Assembly (NCBI GenBank): GCA_000415505.1
Contig: KE354125.1
Span: 1-34,169 of the forward strand
DNA: 34,169 nt
Reading direction: 5' to 3'
DNA from: Streptomyces afghaniensis 772
Lineage (GTDB): Bacteria; Actinomycetota; Actinomycetes; Streptomycetales; Streptomycetaceae
In this document: positions 7,590 through 15,789 of the stretch, piece by piece
Layout: each line of letters opens with the position of its first letter
Position numbering within the stretch: position 1 is the first letter of the stretch
Translations under genes and position numbers: made by a program
The notes under the pieces: generated by a model
The model's database searches: none
What the model saw: the letters and a program-made list of their open reading frames with translations, nothing else
What the model was told of the DNA's origin: nothing

Positions 7590-8998
7590 ACCCCGCACAG
7601 ACCCCCGGCCCCGACGCCCCCCGCGACCTGGTCGGCATCGGCATCGGCCCGTTCAACCTGTCCCTCGCCGCGCTCGCCCACCCGCTCGGCGAACTCGACA
7701 CCGCCTTCTACGAGCAGCGCCCCGCCTTCGGCTGGCACCCGGGCCTGCTCATCGAAGGCGCGACCATCCAGGTTCCCTTCCTCGCCGACCTGGTGAGCCT
7801 CGCCGACCCCACCAGCCCCTGGACCTTCCTCAACTACCTCAGGTCCCGTGAGCGGCTGTTCCCCTTCTACTTCGCCGAGCGCTTCCACATCCAGCGCACC
7901 GAGTACGACGCCTACTGCCGCTGGGTCTGCGAGAACCTCCCGGCGCTGCACTTCGGCCACCAGGTCGACGCCGTCCGCTGGAACCCCGAACAGGACGTCT
8001 TCGAGGTCGACTTCACCCAGCTCGACGCCGACGGAGAAGCCGAGGCCCTCGGCCGTACCCACGCGCGGAACGTCGTCCTCGGCATCGGCACCGAACCCTA
8101 CGTCCCCGACCCCCTCAAGCCCCTCGTCGAGGCCCCCGGCGTGCCCGTCGTGCACGCCGCCGACTACCTCCACCACCGCGAGGCCCTCCTCGCCGCCGAA
8201 CACGTCACCGTCGTGGGCATCGGACAGTCCGGCGCCGAGATCTTCCTCGACCTGCTGCGGGGCAGGCCCGCGGGACGCGAGAAGCTCCACTGGCTTGGTC
8301 GCACCGAGGCCTTCGCACCGATGGAGTACTCCAAGCTCGGCCTGGAGCACTTCACCCCCGACCACACCCGCTACTTCCACGCCCTGCCCGAGCCCGCCCG
8401 CGACCGGCTCGTCACCGGGCAGTGGCAGCTGCACCAGGGCATCGACGCCGCCACCATCGCCGCCATCCACGACGAGCTGTACCGCCGCACCCTGCACGGC
8501 GGCTGGCCCGACGCCGTCCTCACCCCAGGCGTCCGGGTCCGCACCGCCGGCCGCGTCGCGACGACCAAGGTGGAACTGCACCTGGAGCACGGCCCGCAGG
8601 ACAGCCGCTCCCGCCTCACCACCGACGCCGTCGTCCTCGCCACCGGCTACCGCGAACGCCCCCTCGACCGCATCCTGGCCGGCCTCGACCCCTACATGCG
8701 CCGCGACAGCCAGGCGCGCCCGCGCATCGACGAGGACTACCGCCTCGTCCTCGACCCGTCCGTCACCGGCACGGTGTACGTCCAGAACGCCGGGACCCAC
8801 GCACACGGCGTCGGCACCCCGGACCTCGGCCTCGCCGCCTGGCGCAGCGCGATCATCCTCAACTCCCTGACGGGCAGGGAGGCGTACGCGCTCCCGCGCC
8901 GCACCGCCTTCACCACCTTCGGCCTCACCCAGCGCGCGCAGGTCCCGCCGCCCCGTGAGGCACCGGCGCTGACCCCGCTCGTCGACGACCGAAGGTGA
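7586..8998 (+). CDS. Lysine/ornithine N-monooxygenase, DesB-like
   Basis: This 470-residue flavoprotein belongs to the siderophore N-hydroxylase family (IucD/PvdA/DesB). FAD site: GIGIGPFN (17-24). NADPH site: GIGQSG (211-216) within VTVVGIGQSGAEIFLD. The C-terminal ATGY-type motif is VVLATGYRERP. It would hydroxylate the side-chain amine of cadaverine, lysine or ornithine using NADPH and O2. Coupling to the DesA-like decarboxylase by a 4-nt overlap favours cadaverine. No DesC acyltransferase or DesD NIS synthetase follows; the next gene is convergent after 13 bp. The product would therefore need partner enzymes elsewhere in the genome. The reading frame is intact. Confidence 0.92.
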   Translation: MNPAQTPGPDAPRDLVGIGIGPFNLSLAALAHPLGELDTAFYEQRPAFGWHPGLLIEGATIQVPFLADLVSLADPTSPWTFLNYLRSRERLFPFYFAERFHIQRTEYDAYCRWVCENLPALHFGHQVDAVRWNPEQDVFEVDFTQLDADGEAEALGRTHARNVVLGIGTEPYVPDPLKPLVEAPGVPVVHAADYLHHREALLAAEHVTVVGIGQSGAEIFLDLLRGRPAGREKLHWLGRTEAFAPMEYSKLGLEHFTPDHTRYFHALPEPARDRLVTGQWQLHQGIDAATIAAIHDELYRRTLHGGWPDAVLTPGVRVRTAGRVATTKVELHLEHGPQDSRSRLTTDAVVLATGYRERPLDRILAGLDPYMRRDSQARPRIDEDYRLVLDPSVTGTVYVQNAGTHAHGVGTPDLGLAAWRSAIILNSLTGREAYALPRRTAFTTFGLTQRAQVPPPREAPALTPLVDDRR

Positions 8999-9011
8999 CG
9001 AAGCACGCGGC

Positions 9012-10807
9012 TCAGAAGACGGGCGTCCCGTCCCGCGTCAGCTTCCAGTCCACCGCCGCGAACCCGGCCGGATCGATGGACCCCTTCGCCTTCACCCAGG
9101 CGATCATGGTGTTGCGGATCTCCTCCGAGTTCGACCACAGCACCGGGGCGGCGGCGACATGCGGGAAGTTGCCGCCGCCGTTGGCCCGGTAGTTGTTCAC
9201 CGCGAACACGAACTTCGCGTCGTCCGCGAGCGGCTGCCCCTCGAACCGCACGTTCGTCACCCGCGAACCGGCCGGCTTCGCGATGTCGATCTCGTACGAA
9301 AGCCCGCTCACCACGTCGTAGTTGTAGTCCGGCGTGCCGTTCGCGTTCGTCAGCTTCGCCGGATCCACCGGAGCACCCGGAGCCGTCTGCACGTAGTAGT
9401 TCGCCGAGAACTCCAGGTACGCCTTCATCTGCGCACCCGTCATCAGACGCGCCTCCAGCGTGTTCTCGAAGACGTACAGACCCGCCACGTCCCGGATGGT
9501 CACCTCGCCCGCCGGGATCCGGGCCGACCGCGAGAAGCACGCCGCCTGCGACAGCACCGGCAGCGCGGCGTGCTCCGTGCCCGCCAGGGCCTGCTTCACC
9601 GTGTCCGCCTGGATGTGGTTGATCAGATCGATGATCGGCACGTCCTTGTACGGCGCCTCGGCCGACGTCATCTCCGCCGCGTTCGTGCCGATGACCTGGT
9701 TGACGTACGCCACGACCTTCTCGTGCTCGTCCGACAGCAGCCGGACGATCTTCGGGTCCTCCGCCACGGTGTTGGAGTTCAGGACCTGCGCGCCCACCTT
9801 CTCGACCGTCCAGCAGCCCTTGGCCCACACCAGCTCGAAGTCGAACAGCGTCAGCCGCTGACCCCACTTGAGCGGCTCCGACAGCACGACCTGCTTGCCG
9901 GTCTTCTTGTTGGTGACGAAGTACTCGGGGATCTCCGTGTGCGCGTGCCCGACCAGGATCGCGTCGATCCCCGGCACCTGCTCGGCCACCAACCCGGCCG
10001 CGTTCTCGATATACGGCAGCTGGTCACCGTAGGACGACGTCCCCGACGAACCGCTGTGCGCCGACACGATGACGACGTCCGCGCCCATCGACCGCAGCTT
10101 CGGCACCCACTTCGCCGCCTGCTCCTCCAGCCCCGGGAACGTCATCTTCCCCTGCACGTTCGCCTTGTCCCAGATCGCGATCCCCGGGTTCGTCAGACCC
10201 AGCACCGCCACCTTCACGTCCCGCCCGAACGGCGTGCGCAGCCGGTGCATGCTGTACGGCGCGAACGCCGGCCGCAGCGTCTTCGCATCCAGCGCGTTCG
10301 CGCCCAGCAGCGGGAAACGGCACTGCTGCTCGAACTTCCGCAGCACCGGGATGCCGTAGTTGAACTCGTGGTTGCCGAGCGCCGCCGCGTCGTAGCCCAT
10401 GGCGTTCATGGCCTGCGCCATCGGGTGCACCGGGCCGCCCTCGGCCGTGATCGGGTCGACCTTCGCGTAGTAGTACGACAGCTGCGTGCCCTGGATGGTG
10501 TCACCCGCGTCGATCAGCAGCGTGTTGCGACGGCCCTTCTCCTCCCGGACCCGGTTGACGAGGGTGGAGACCTTCGCGAGCCCGACGTCGTTGTGGTCCT
10601 TGTCGTCGAACTCCTTGTCCGTGAAGTAGTCCCAGTTGAAGACGTTGCCGTGCAGATCCGTCGTCCCCAGCACGGTGAACGCGTACCGCTTGGCGCCGCC
10701 CTTCGCCTCGGCCGCCTGCGCACCCGGCGCCCCCACCGCACCGGCCAGCGCCACCCCGCCCCGGTCACGGCGGACTTCTCCAGGAACTTCCGGCGGTTCA
10801 ACGGCAT
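9012..10807 (-). CDS. Tat-exported 5'-nucleotidase / cyclic nucleotide phosphodiesterase (frameshifted)
   Basis: The start is ATG 10805-10807 with GAGGAGAG upstream. The N-terminus MPLNRRKFLEK is a twin-arginine signal, continuing SAVTGAG. The frame then breaks at the CCCC run 10754-10757 (plus strand). Adding one base restores VALAGAVGAPGAQA and the mature protein, about 598 residues. Metallophosphatase motifs: TTDLHGN (D51, H53), IDAGDTIQG, LGNHEFNYG, SAHSGSSG and VGHAHTEIPE. The C-terminal half is a 5_nucleotid_C substrate domain. It would dephosphorylate nucleotides, or open 2',3'-cyclic nucleotides, outside the cell to recover phosphate and nucleosides. It is convergent with the DesB-like gene and divergent from the SIMPL gene. 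Confidence 0.9.
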
Positions 10808-10837
10808 GTCTGGCTCTCCTCGCGGAATCTGTGAACG

Positions 10838-10862
10838 ACGCGCGTAGATAACGCGCGTAGAT
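10838..10862. repeat. 12-bp direct repeat in the nucleotidase/SIMPL divergent promoter region
   Basis: ACGCGCGTAGAT occurs at 10838-10849 and 10851-10862 (13-bp period), 31-55 bp before the nucleotidase start and about 110-130 bp before the SIMPL gene. This could be a tandem regulator site. One GTTCAC half-site typical of PHO boxes lies beside it on the minus strand, but a tandem 11-bp PHO box is not present. Confidence 0.4.
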
Positions 10863-10970
10863 TCTGACCCGGACACGACCGCCAGCAACAGACCCGGCAG
10901 GTTGCGATCTGATGACCCGTCCCACCGACTCCACCCCTGTGGCCAGCCAAGACATGACAGAGTGGGACGT

Positions 10971-11690
10971 ATGACCGCGCCCACGGCAGACGCCTCCCAA
11001 CCCGCCGTCCCCTACGGCACACCCGACGCCCCCCGCATCGCCGTCCGAGGCGAAGCCCGCCTCGAAGTCGACCCCGAGATCGCCCGCATAGGCATCACCG
11101 TCGCCGCCCGCGGCCGCGATCGCCGCTCCGCCCTCGACGACCTCACCCGCCGCAACGCCGGCGTCCTCGACCTCGTCAAGTCCTACGGCGACGCCGTCGA
11201 ACGCCTGGAGACCGGCGCCTTCTCCATCACCCCCGAACTCACCAAGCACGGCCGCGGCGAACGCGTCCGCACCTACCACGGCACCGTCCACGTCACCGCC
11301 GAACTCACCGACTTCACCGCCCTCGGCGAACTCACCACCCGCCTCGCCGACCTGGAACTCACCCGCGTCGACGGCCCCTGGTGGGCCCTGCGCCCCGACT
11401 CGCCCGCCCACCGCGAAGCCCGCAAGAAGGCCGTACGCGAAGCCGTCCAACGCGCCCGCGAGTACGCCGAGGCACTCGGCACCACCCTCTCCGCCTTGGT
11501 CGAACTCGCCGACATCGGCGCCGAGAACGCACCCCCGGCCTACCCCCAGGCCCCCGGCCGCGCCCGCTCCGCCGCCTACGGCAGCGCCGCCGAGAACGCC
11601 CCCGCCGCCCCGCTCGACCTCGAACCCCAGCGGCAACGGGTCCACGCCCAGATCAACGCCCGCTTCACGATGGTGCCGCCCGAGCTCTAG
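10971..11690 (+). CDS. SIMPL (DUF541) domain protein
   Basis: This 239-residue protein begins at ATG 10971 (MTAPTADASQ). Residues about 23-200 match the SIMPL/DUF541 pattern: IAVRGEARLEVDPEIARIGITVAAR split around a duplicated beta-alpha fold, then ARKKAVREAVQRAREYAEALG and a final QINARFTMVP strand. Members of the family are often periplasmic, but no signal peptide or membrane segment is visible here, so this copy is probably cytoplasmic. Its function is unknown. It is divergent from the nucleotidase and followed by a hairpin terminator. Confidence 0.88.
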   Translation: MTAPTADASQPAVPYGTPDAPRIAVRGEARLEVDPEIARIGITVAARGRDRRSALDDLTRRNAGVLDLVKSYGDAVERLETGAFSITPELTKHGRGERVRTYHGTVHVTAELTDFTALGELTTRLADLELTRVDGPWWALRPDSPAHREARKKAVREAVQRAREYAEALGTTLSALVELADIGAENAPPAYPQAPGRARSAAYGSAAENAPAAPLDLEPQRQRVHAQINARFTMVPPEL

Positions 11691-11752
11691 GGGGCGTCAG
11701 CCTGTCAGCCCCATTTCCGAAAACCCGTCCGAAAACCCGACCGAATTCCCCT

Positions 11753-11774
11753 GGGGTGCTCATCAGAGCACCCC
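11753..11774 (+). terminator. Hairpin terminator downstream of the SIMPL gene
   Basis: GGGGTGCTC (11753-11761), loop ATCA, then GAGCACCCC (11766-11774) form a perfect 9-bp stem 60 bp after the stop. There is no U tract, as is common in Streptomyces. Just before it, CCGAAAACCCG is repeated with a 12-bp period (11717-11739). Confidence 0.65.
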
Positions 11775-11863
11775 GCCGCACAATTCAACACTTGTCAATA
11801 ACGTTTCATGCAAAGTCTGTTGAGTAGTCACTCACGACCAATTCTCTACCAGTCGGTAACTCA

Positions 11864-11869
11864 TAGGCT
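11864..11869 (+). promoter_or_regulatory. -10 element of a leaderless promoter for pyk
   Basis: TAGGCT ends 6 nt before the ATG at 11876, in an unusually A/T-rich stretch (about 11780-11875). There is no convincing ribosome-binding site, so a leaderless transcript is likely. No good -35 hexamer is seen. The hexamer is identical to the one before the chorismate mutase gene. Confidence 0.45.
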
Positions 11870-11875
11870 CAGACC

Positions 11876-13312
11876 ATGCGCCGAGCAAAGATCGTCTGCA
11901 CACTGGGGCCTGCCACCGACTCGTACGACCAGATCAAAGCCCTGGTCGACGCCGGAATGGACGTAGCCCGCTTCAACCTCAGCCACGGCGAACACGCCGA
12001 ACACGAGGAGCGCTACCACCGGGTACGAAAGGCCGCCGACGAGACCGGCCGCAGCGTCGGCGTCCTCGCCGACCTTCAAGGCCCGAAAATCCGACTCGGC
12101 CGCTTCACCGAAGGCCCCGTACTCCTCGAACGCGGCGACACCTTCACCATCACCGTCGAAGAAGGCGTCGAAGGCGACCGCGACATCTGCGGCACCACCT
12201 ACGCCGGCCTCGCCGACGACGTCACCACCGGCGAACGCATCCTCGTCGACGACGGCAAGGTCTGCCTCGAAGTCACCGAGGTCGACGGCCCCCGCGTCCA
12301 CACCACCGTCGTCGAGGGCGGCGTCATCTCCGACCACAAAGGCCTCAACCTCCCCGGCGTCGCCGTCTCCGTCCCCGCCCTCTCCAAGAAGGACGAGGCC
12401 GACCTGCGCTGGGCGCTGCGCACCGGCGCCGACGTCATCGCCCTCTCCTTCGTCCGCACCGGCCGCGACATCCAGGACGTCCACCGCATCATGGACGAGG
12501 AAGGCCGCCGGCTCCCCGTCATCGCCAAAGTCGAAAAACCCCAGGCCGTCGAGAACATCGACGACATCGTCGCCGCGTTCGACGGCATCATGGTCGCCCG
12601 AGGAGACCTCGGCGTCGAAATGCCACTGGAACAGGTCCCCATCGTCCAGAAGCGCGCGATCAAACTGGCCAAACGCAATGCCAAACCGGTCATCGTCGCC
12701 ACGCAAATGCTCGACTCCATGATCGACAACGCCCGCCCGACGCGGGCCGAGGCCTCCGACGTCGCCAACGCGGTCATCGACGGCACGGACGCCGTCATGC
12801 TCTCCGGCGAAACCAGCGTCGGCAAACACGCGATCGAAACGGTCAGGACGATGGCCCGCATCGTCGAAGCGGCGGAAGAAGACATCCTCGCCAAGGGCCT
12901 GCCGCCCCTCACAGAACGCAACAAACCCCGCACCCAGGGCGGCGCGGTAGCCCGAGCGGCGGCGGAAATGGGCGACTTCCTCGGCGCCCGCTTCCTGGTC
13001 GCCTTCACCCAGTCCGGCGACACGGCCCGCCGCCTCTCCCGCTACCGCTCCCCGATCCCCCTCCTCGCCTTCACCCCGGACCAGGCGACCCGCTCCCAGC
13101 TCAGCCTCACCTGGGGCGTCGAGACCTTCCTCGGCCCGGAGGTCGGTTCGACGGACGCGATGGTCGACCAGGTCGACGAACTGCTGCTCCGCTACGGCCG
13201 CTGCGGCAAGGGCGACACGGTCGTCATCACGGCGGGCTCGCCCCCCGGCGTCTCCGGCTCGACGAACATGGTCCGAGTCCACCACATCGCCGAGGACGAC
13301 AGCCCGAAGTAG
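11876..13312 (+). CDS. pyk: Pyruvate kinase
   Basis: This 478-residue cytosolic enzyme transfers phosphate from phosphoenolpyruvate to ADP, the last step of glycolysis. Seen directly are KIVCTLGPATDS at the N-terminus, FNLSHGEH, LADLQGPKIR, the active-site strand PVIAKVEKPQAVENID, MVARGDLGVEMPLEQVP and the family signature region around ATQMLDSMIDNARPTRAE, followed by VMLSGETSVGKHAIE. A C-terminal allosteric domain ends with VITAGSPPGVSGSTN. The length is typical of bacterial pyruvate kinases. The gene appears monocistronic, with its own probable leaderless promoter, and ends only 6 bp from the convergent LAGLIDADG gene. Confidence 0.98.
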   Translation: MRRAKIVCTLGPATDSYDQIKALVDAGMDVARFNLSHGEHAEHEERYHRVRKAADETGRSVGVLADLQGPKIRLGRFTEGPVLLERGDTFTITVEEGVEGDRDICGTTYAGLADDVTTGERILVDDGKVCLEVTEVDGPRVHTTVVEGGVISDHKGLNLPGVAVSVPALSKKDEADLRWALRTGADVIALSFVRTGRDIQDVHRIMDEEGRRLPVIAKVEKPQAVENIDDIVAAFDGIMVARGDLGVEMPLEQVPIVQKRAIKLAKRNAKPVIVATQMLDSMIDNARPTRAEASDVANAVIDGTDAVMLSGETSVGKHAIETVRTMARIVEAAEEDILAKGLPPLTERNKPRTQGGAVARAAAEMGDFLGARFLVAFTQSGDTARRLSRYRSPIPLLAFTPDQATRSQLSLTWGVETFLGPEVGSTDAMVDQVDELLLRYGRCGKGDTVVITAGSPPGVSGSTNMVRVHHIAEDDSPK

Positions 13313-13318
13313 GCGTCG

Positions 13319-14065
13319 TCAGTACTTGGGGCCTACGTGGGCGTCCATGAGGGCTACGGAGGCTTTGCGGGCGATGGAGATGTTGCATGCGTTCGCCTGC
13401 TTCCACTCGACGCCGACCCGGTCGAGGGTCGTGGTGAAGAGCCGGATGATGTCGGCCGAGTGGTTCGTGAAGAAGTACCGGGGATATTCGTAGCGCTTCC
13501 GTTCACCGCCGACGAGCCGAGTGGTCCAGTTGGTGACCCGGCAGCCGTCGGAGTGGATGAGGCCGCGAATGAACTCCCAAGGGTGGGCGTCGATGATCGC
13601 CTGCTGCCAGGGTTCGAGTGCGATGCGTCGCTCGTGCTTCTTGCCGGGGCCGTGCTGAGGGAAGAGGCACGGCCAGTGCTTGCTGTAGCTGACCACTGAG
13701 ACGTAGCCCTCCGCCTGGATGCGGTGGGCACGCCCGGTTGGGTTGATGGCGCGCATGGCGCTCTCGCACGCGTCGATGAGGCCGGGCCATGAGTTCGCGC
13801 ACGCGATTCTCAGGTAGTAACCGACGCCGCGAGGGTGGCCGCTGATGCAGCCATCGCCCAGATAGAGGCCCAGTAAGTAGGAGTATGCGCAATGATCGGC
13901 GGGGGGCCCGGGGTCTGGAGGCGCTAAGCGGGGCAGCGGCTCGAGGCGGTACTGCCAGGAGCGGATCGCGGCCCGTGAGATGCCTGTCTCACGGCTCACC
14001 GAATTCAGGCTGCGGCCTTGACCGACCAGCGCGAGCGCTCGCTTGCGTGTGCTGATGTCGTACAT
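13319..14065 (-). CDS. HTH-LAGLIDADG homing-endonuclease-like protein with two TTA codons
   Basis: A 248-residue protein from ATG 14063-14065. Residues about 5-37 form a transposase/regulator-like helix-turn-helix (STRKRALALVGQGRSLNS followed by VSRETGISRAAIRSW). Two LAGLIDADG-type motifs follow: LLGLYLGDG (64-72, acidic D71) and FIRGLIHSDG (165-174, acidic D173), about 100 residues apart as in single-chain enzymes. Two leucines use TTA (residue 47 at 13925-13927; residue 64 at 13874-13876), so translation should need the bldA tRNA. Codon third positions look less G/C-rich than in neighbours, which hints at acquisition. No intein or intron is visible in pyk or the tRNA. It could be an endonuclease or a regulator derived from one. 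An in-frame GTG start lies 9 nt upstream. Confidence 0.82.
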   Translation of the reverse strand: MYDISTRKRALALVGQGRSLNSVSRETGISRAAIRSWQYRLEPLPRLAPPDPGPPADHCAYSYLLGLYLGDGCISGHPRGVGYYLRIACANSWPGLIDACESAMRAINPTGRAHRIQAEGYVSVVSYSKHWPCLFPQHGPGKKHERRIALEPWQQAIIDAHPWEFIRGLIHSDGCRVTNWTTRLVGGERKRYEYPRYFFTNHSADIIRLFTTTLDRVGVEWKQANACNISIARKASVALMDAHVGPKY

Positions 14066-14108
14066 GGAGGCCACTGTGAGGTGGTGATCACGACGACACG
14101 CAGAAAGA

Positions 14109-14140
14109 AGCGGATGTTCACGAGAACGTGGACATCCGCT
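14109..14140 (-). terminator. Strong hairpin between the tRNA and the LAGLIDADG gene
   Basis: A 13-bp stem (AGCGGATGT plus TCAC paired with GTG plus GACATCCGCT, containing one G-T pair) closes a 6-nt loop at 14122-14127. On the minus strand it is followed by TTCTTTCTG, a modest U-rich tail, so it probably terminates the tRNA transcript. A regulatory hairpin for the downstream gene is the alternative. Confidence 0.65.
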
Positions 14141-14172
14141 TGTAAACAGTGACCTTGGAAATGAAGGAAAAG

Positions 14173-14247
14173 TGCCCCGGGTCGGACTCGAACCGACACT
14201 GTATGGGTTTTGAATCCATTGCCTGCTGCCAATTGGGCTACCGGGGC
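14173..14247 (-). tRNA. tRNA-Leu(CAA)-like, with short class-I variable loop
   Basis: The 75-nt cloverleaf reads on the minus strand. Acceptor stem GCCCCGG/CCGGGGC has discriminator A (14173). The D arm is GCCC/AGGC with GG in the loop. The anticodon arm is ATGGA/CCCAT (one A-C mismatch at 31-39) with loop TTCAAAA, giving anticodon CAA. The variable loop is 5 nt (ACAGT). The T arm is GTCGG TTCGAGT CCGAC. CCA is not encoded. CAA predicts leucine (codon TTG), but bacterial leucine tRNAs normally carry a long class-II variable arm, which is absent here. The gene is flanked by the ANTAR regulator (divergent) and, downstream, a hairpin and the LAGLIDADG gene. Confidence 0.85.
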
Positions 14248-14348
14248 CCGGGAATCGAAGGTTGACCTCGACCCTCCGCCTGACCACCATACCGCAGCTA
14301 GGTACGCTCTTGGGAGCAGTACCGGCCTGCCCCTACCAAGGAGCCCAC

Positions 14349-15005
14349 GTGAGCGCCCCCGAGTCGCCCCAGCCTGTTGACGTGCCTGAAGACGACAAGT
14401 CGCACGTGCCTCCGATGACGACGCGGGTCGTCATCGCCGAGGACGAGGCCCTGATCCGGCTCGATCTCAAAGAGATGCTGGAGGAGGAGGGGTACACCGT
14501 CGTCGGTGAGGCCGGGGACGGGGAGCAGGCCGTGGAGCTGGCCCGTGAGCACCGGCCTGACCTGGTGATCCTGGACGTGAAGATGCCGAAGCTGGACGGT
14601 ATCTCCGCGGCCGAGAAGATCGCCGAGGAGAGCATCGCGCCGGTGCTGATGCTGACGGCGTTCTCGCAGCGCGACCTGGTGGAGCGGGCCCGGGACGCCG
14701 GTGCCATGGCCTACCTGGTGAAGCCGTTCAGCAAGACCGACGTCGTGCCGGCGATCGAGATGGCCGTCTCGCGTTTCACGGAGCTGAAGGAGCTGGAGAA
14801 GGAGGTCGCGGACCTCACGCTGCGGCTGGAGACGCGGAAGCTGGTGGACCGGGCCAAGTCGATCCTCCAGACGGAGTACGGGCTGACGGAGCCGGCGGCG
14901 TTCCGGTGGATCCAGAAGACGTCGATGGACCGGCGGATGTCGATGCAGCAGGTCGCGGAGGCGGTCATCCAGGACGCCGAGGAGAAGAAGTCCAACAAGG
15001 GCTGA
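14349..15005 (+). CDS. pdtaR: ANTAR-domain response regulator, PdtaR type
   Basis: This 218-residue regulator starts at GTG 14349 with AAGGAG just upstream. A receiver domain spans residues about 25-140: EDE at 31-33, phosphoacceptor D76 in LVILDVKMP, then MLTAFSQ and LVKPFSK. A coiled linker (ELKELEKEVADLTLRLETRK) leads into an RNA-binding ANTAR domain (about 150-210: LVDRAKSILQTEYGLTEPAA, MSMQQVAEAVI). In actinobacteria PdtaR is phosphorylated by the kinase PdtaS and acts by antitermination on nascent RNA; the kinase is not in this window. ATG 14416 (MTTRVVIAE) is an alternative start. It is convergent with the liv operon across a shared terminator. Confidence 0.92.
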   Translation: MSAPESPQPVDVPEDDKSHVPPMTTRVVIAEDEALIRLDLKEMLEEEGYTVVGEAGDGEQAVELAREHRPDLVILDVKMPKLDGISAAEKIAEESIAPVLMLTAFSQRDLVERARDAGAMAYLVKPFSKTDVVPAIEMAVSRFTELKELEKEVADLTLRLETRKLVDRAKSILQTEYGLTEPAAFRWIQKTSMDRRMSMQQVAEAVIQDAEEKKSNKG

Positions 15006-15017
15006 GAGAGCAGAGCG

Positions 15018-15054
15018 AGAGGCCCGCCACCCTGCGACAGGGGGGCGGGCCTCT
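15018..15054. terminator. Bidirectional terminator between pdtaR and the liv operon
   Basis: AGAGGCCCGCC (15018-15028) pairs with GGCGGGCCTCT (15044-15054), and an inner CCCTG/CAGGG extends the stem around a CGA loop. It lies 12 bp after the pdtaR stop and 18 bp after the livF stop on the other strand, serving both. Confidence 0.85.
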
Positions 15055-15072
15055 TCGTGTTCAGGCCGGACG

Positions 15073-15789
15073 TCAGTCCTCGCCGAGGTACGCCTTGCGT
15101 ACCGACTCGTCGTGCAGCAGGTCTTGCCCCGTCCCGGAGAGGACGACGTTGCCGACTTCCATGACGTGGCCCTGGTCGGCGAGAGAGAGCGCCGCCTGGG
15201 CGTTCTGTTCGACGAGCAGGATGGTCGTGCCCTGGGACTTCAGCTCGGAGATCGTCGCCATGATCTTCTGCATCATGATCGGGGAGAGGCCCATGGAGGG
15301 TTCGTCGAGCATGAGGAGCTTGGGGCGGGACATCAGGGCGCGGCCCATGGCGAGCATCTGCTGTTCGCCGCCGGAGAGGGTTCCGGCGGCCTGCTTGCGG
15401 CGTTCCCCGAGGATGGGGAAGAGGTCGTAGGCGCGCTGGATGTCCTTTTCGATGCCTTCCTTGTCCTTGCGGAGGAACGCGCCGAGCTGGAGGTTCTCCG
15501 CGATGGTGAGGCGGGGGAAGATGCGCCGGCCTTCGGGGGAGTGGGCGAGGCCGAGGGCGACGATCTTGTGGGCGGGGACCCCGTTGAGGGGCTTGCCGTC
15601 GAAGAGGATCTTCCCGGACGTCGGCTTGAGCAGGCCCGACAGGGTGCGCAGGGTGGTCGTCTTGCCGGCGCCGTTGGTGCCGATGAGGGTGACGACCTGG
15701 CCTGCGTCGACGCTGAAGGAGATGCCTTTGACGGCTTCGATCTTGCCGTAGGAGACCCGGAGGTCCTCGACCTCGAGGAGTGCGGTCAC
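15073..15789 (-). CDS. livF: Branched-chain amino-acid ABC transporter ATP-binding protein LivF
   Basis: A 238-residue ATPase starting at GTG 15787-15789 with GGGAGAAG upstream. Walker A is GTNGAGKT (37-44), the signature is LSGGEQQM, Walker B is LLMLDEPSMG, and the switch region is LLVEQNAQ, typical of LivF rather than LivG. It powers uptake through LivH/LivM as the second nucleotide-binding subunit. Its start overlaps the livG stop by 3 nt (GTGA), so translation is coupled. In the sequence as given, livG runs in frame straight into livF because of the livG frame change. It is the last gene of the operon, followed by the shared terminator. Confidence 0.96.
   Translation of the reverse strand: MTALLEVEDLRVSYGKIEAVKGISFSVDAGQVVTLIGTNGAGKTTTLRTLSGLLKPTSGKILFDGKPLNGVPAHKIVALGLAHSPEGRRIFPRLTIAENLQLGAFLRKDKEGIEKDIQRAYDLFPILGERRKQAAGTLSGGEQQMLAMGRALMSRPKLLMLDEPSMGLSPIMMQKIMATISELKSQGTTILLVEQNAQAALSLADQGHVMEVGNVVLSGTGQDLLHDESVRKAYLGED

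Noticed and set aside
10808-10970. PHO box (PhoP site) for the 5'-nucleotidase
   Set aside because: Only one GTTCAC half-site is visible; the required tandem 11-bp direct repeat is missing.
13319-14247. Integrative element inserted at the tRNA gene
   Set aside because: No integrase, no duplicate of the tRNA 3' end and no second boundary were found; only the LAGLIDADG gene lies on the 3' side.
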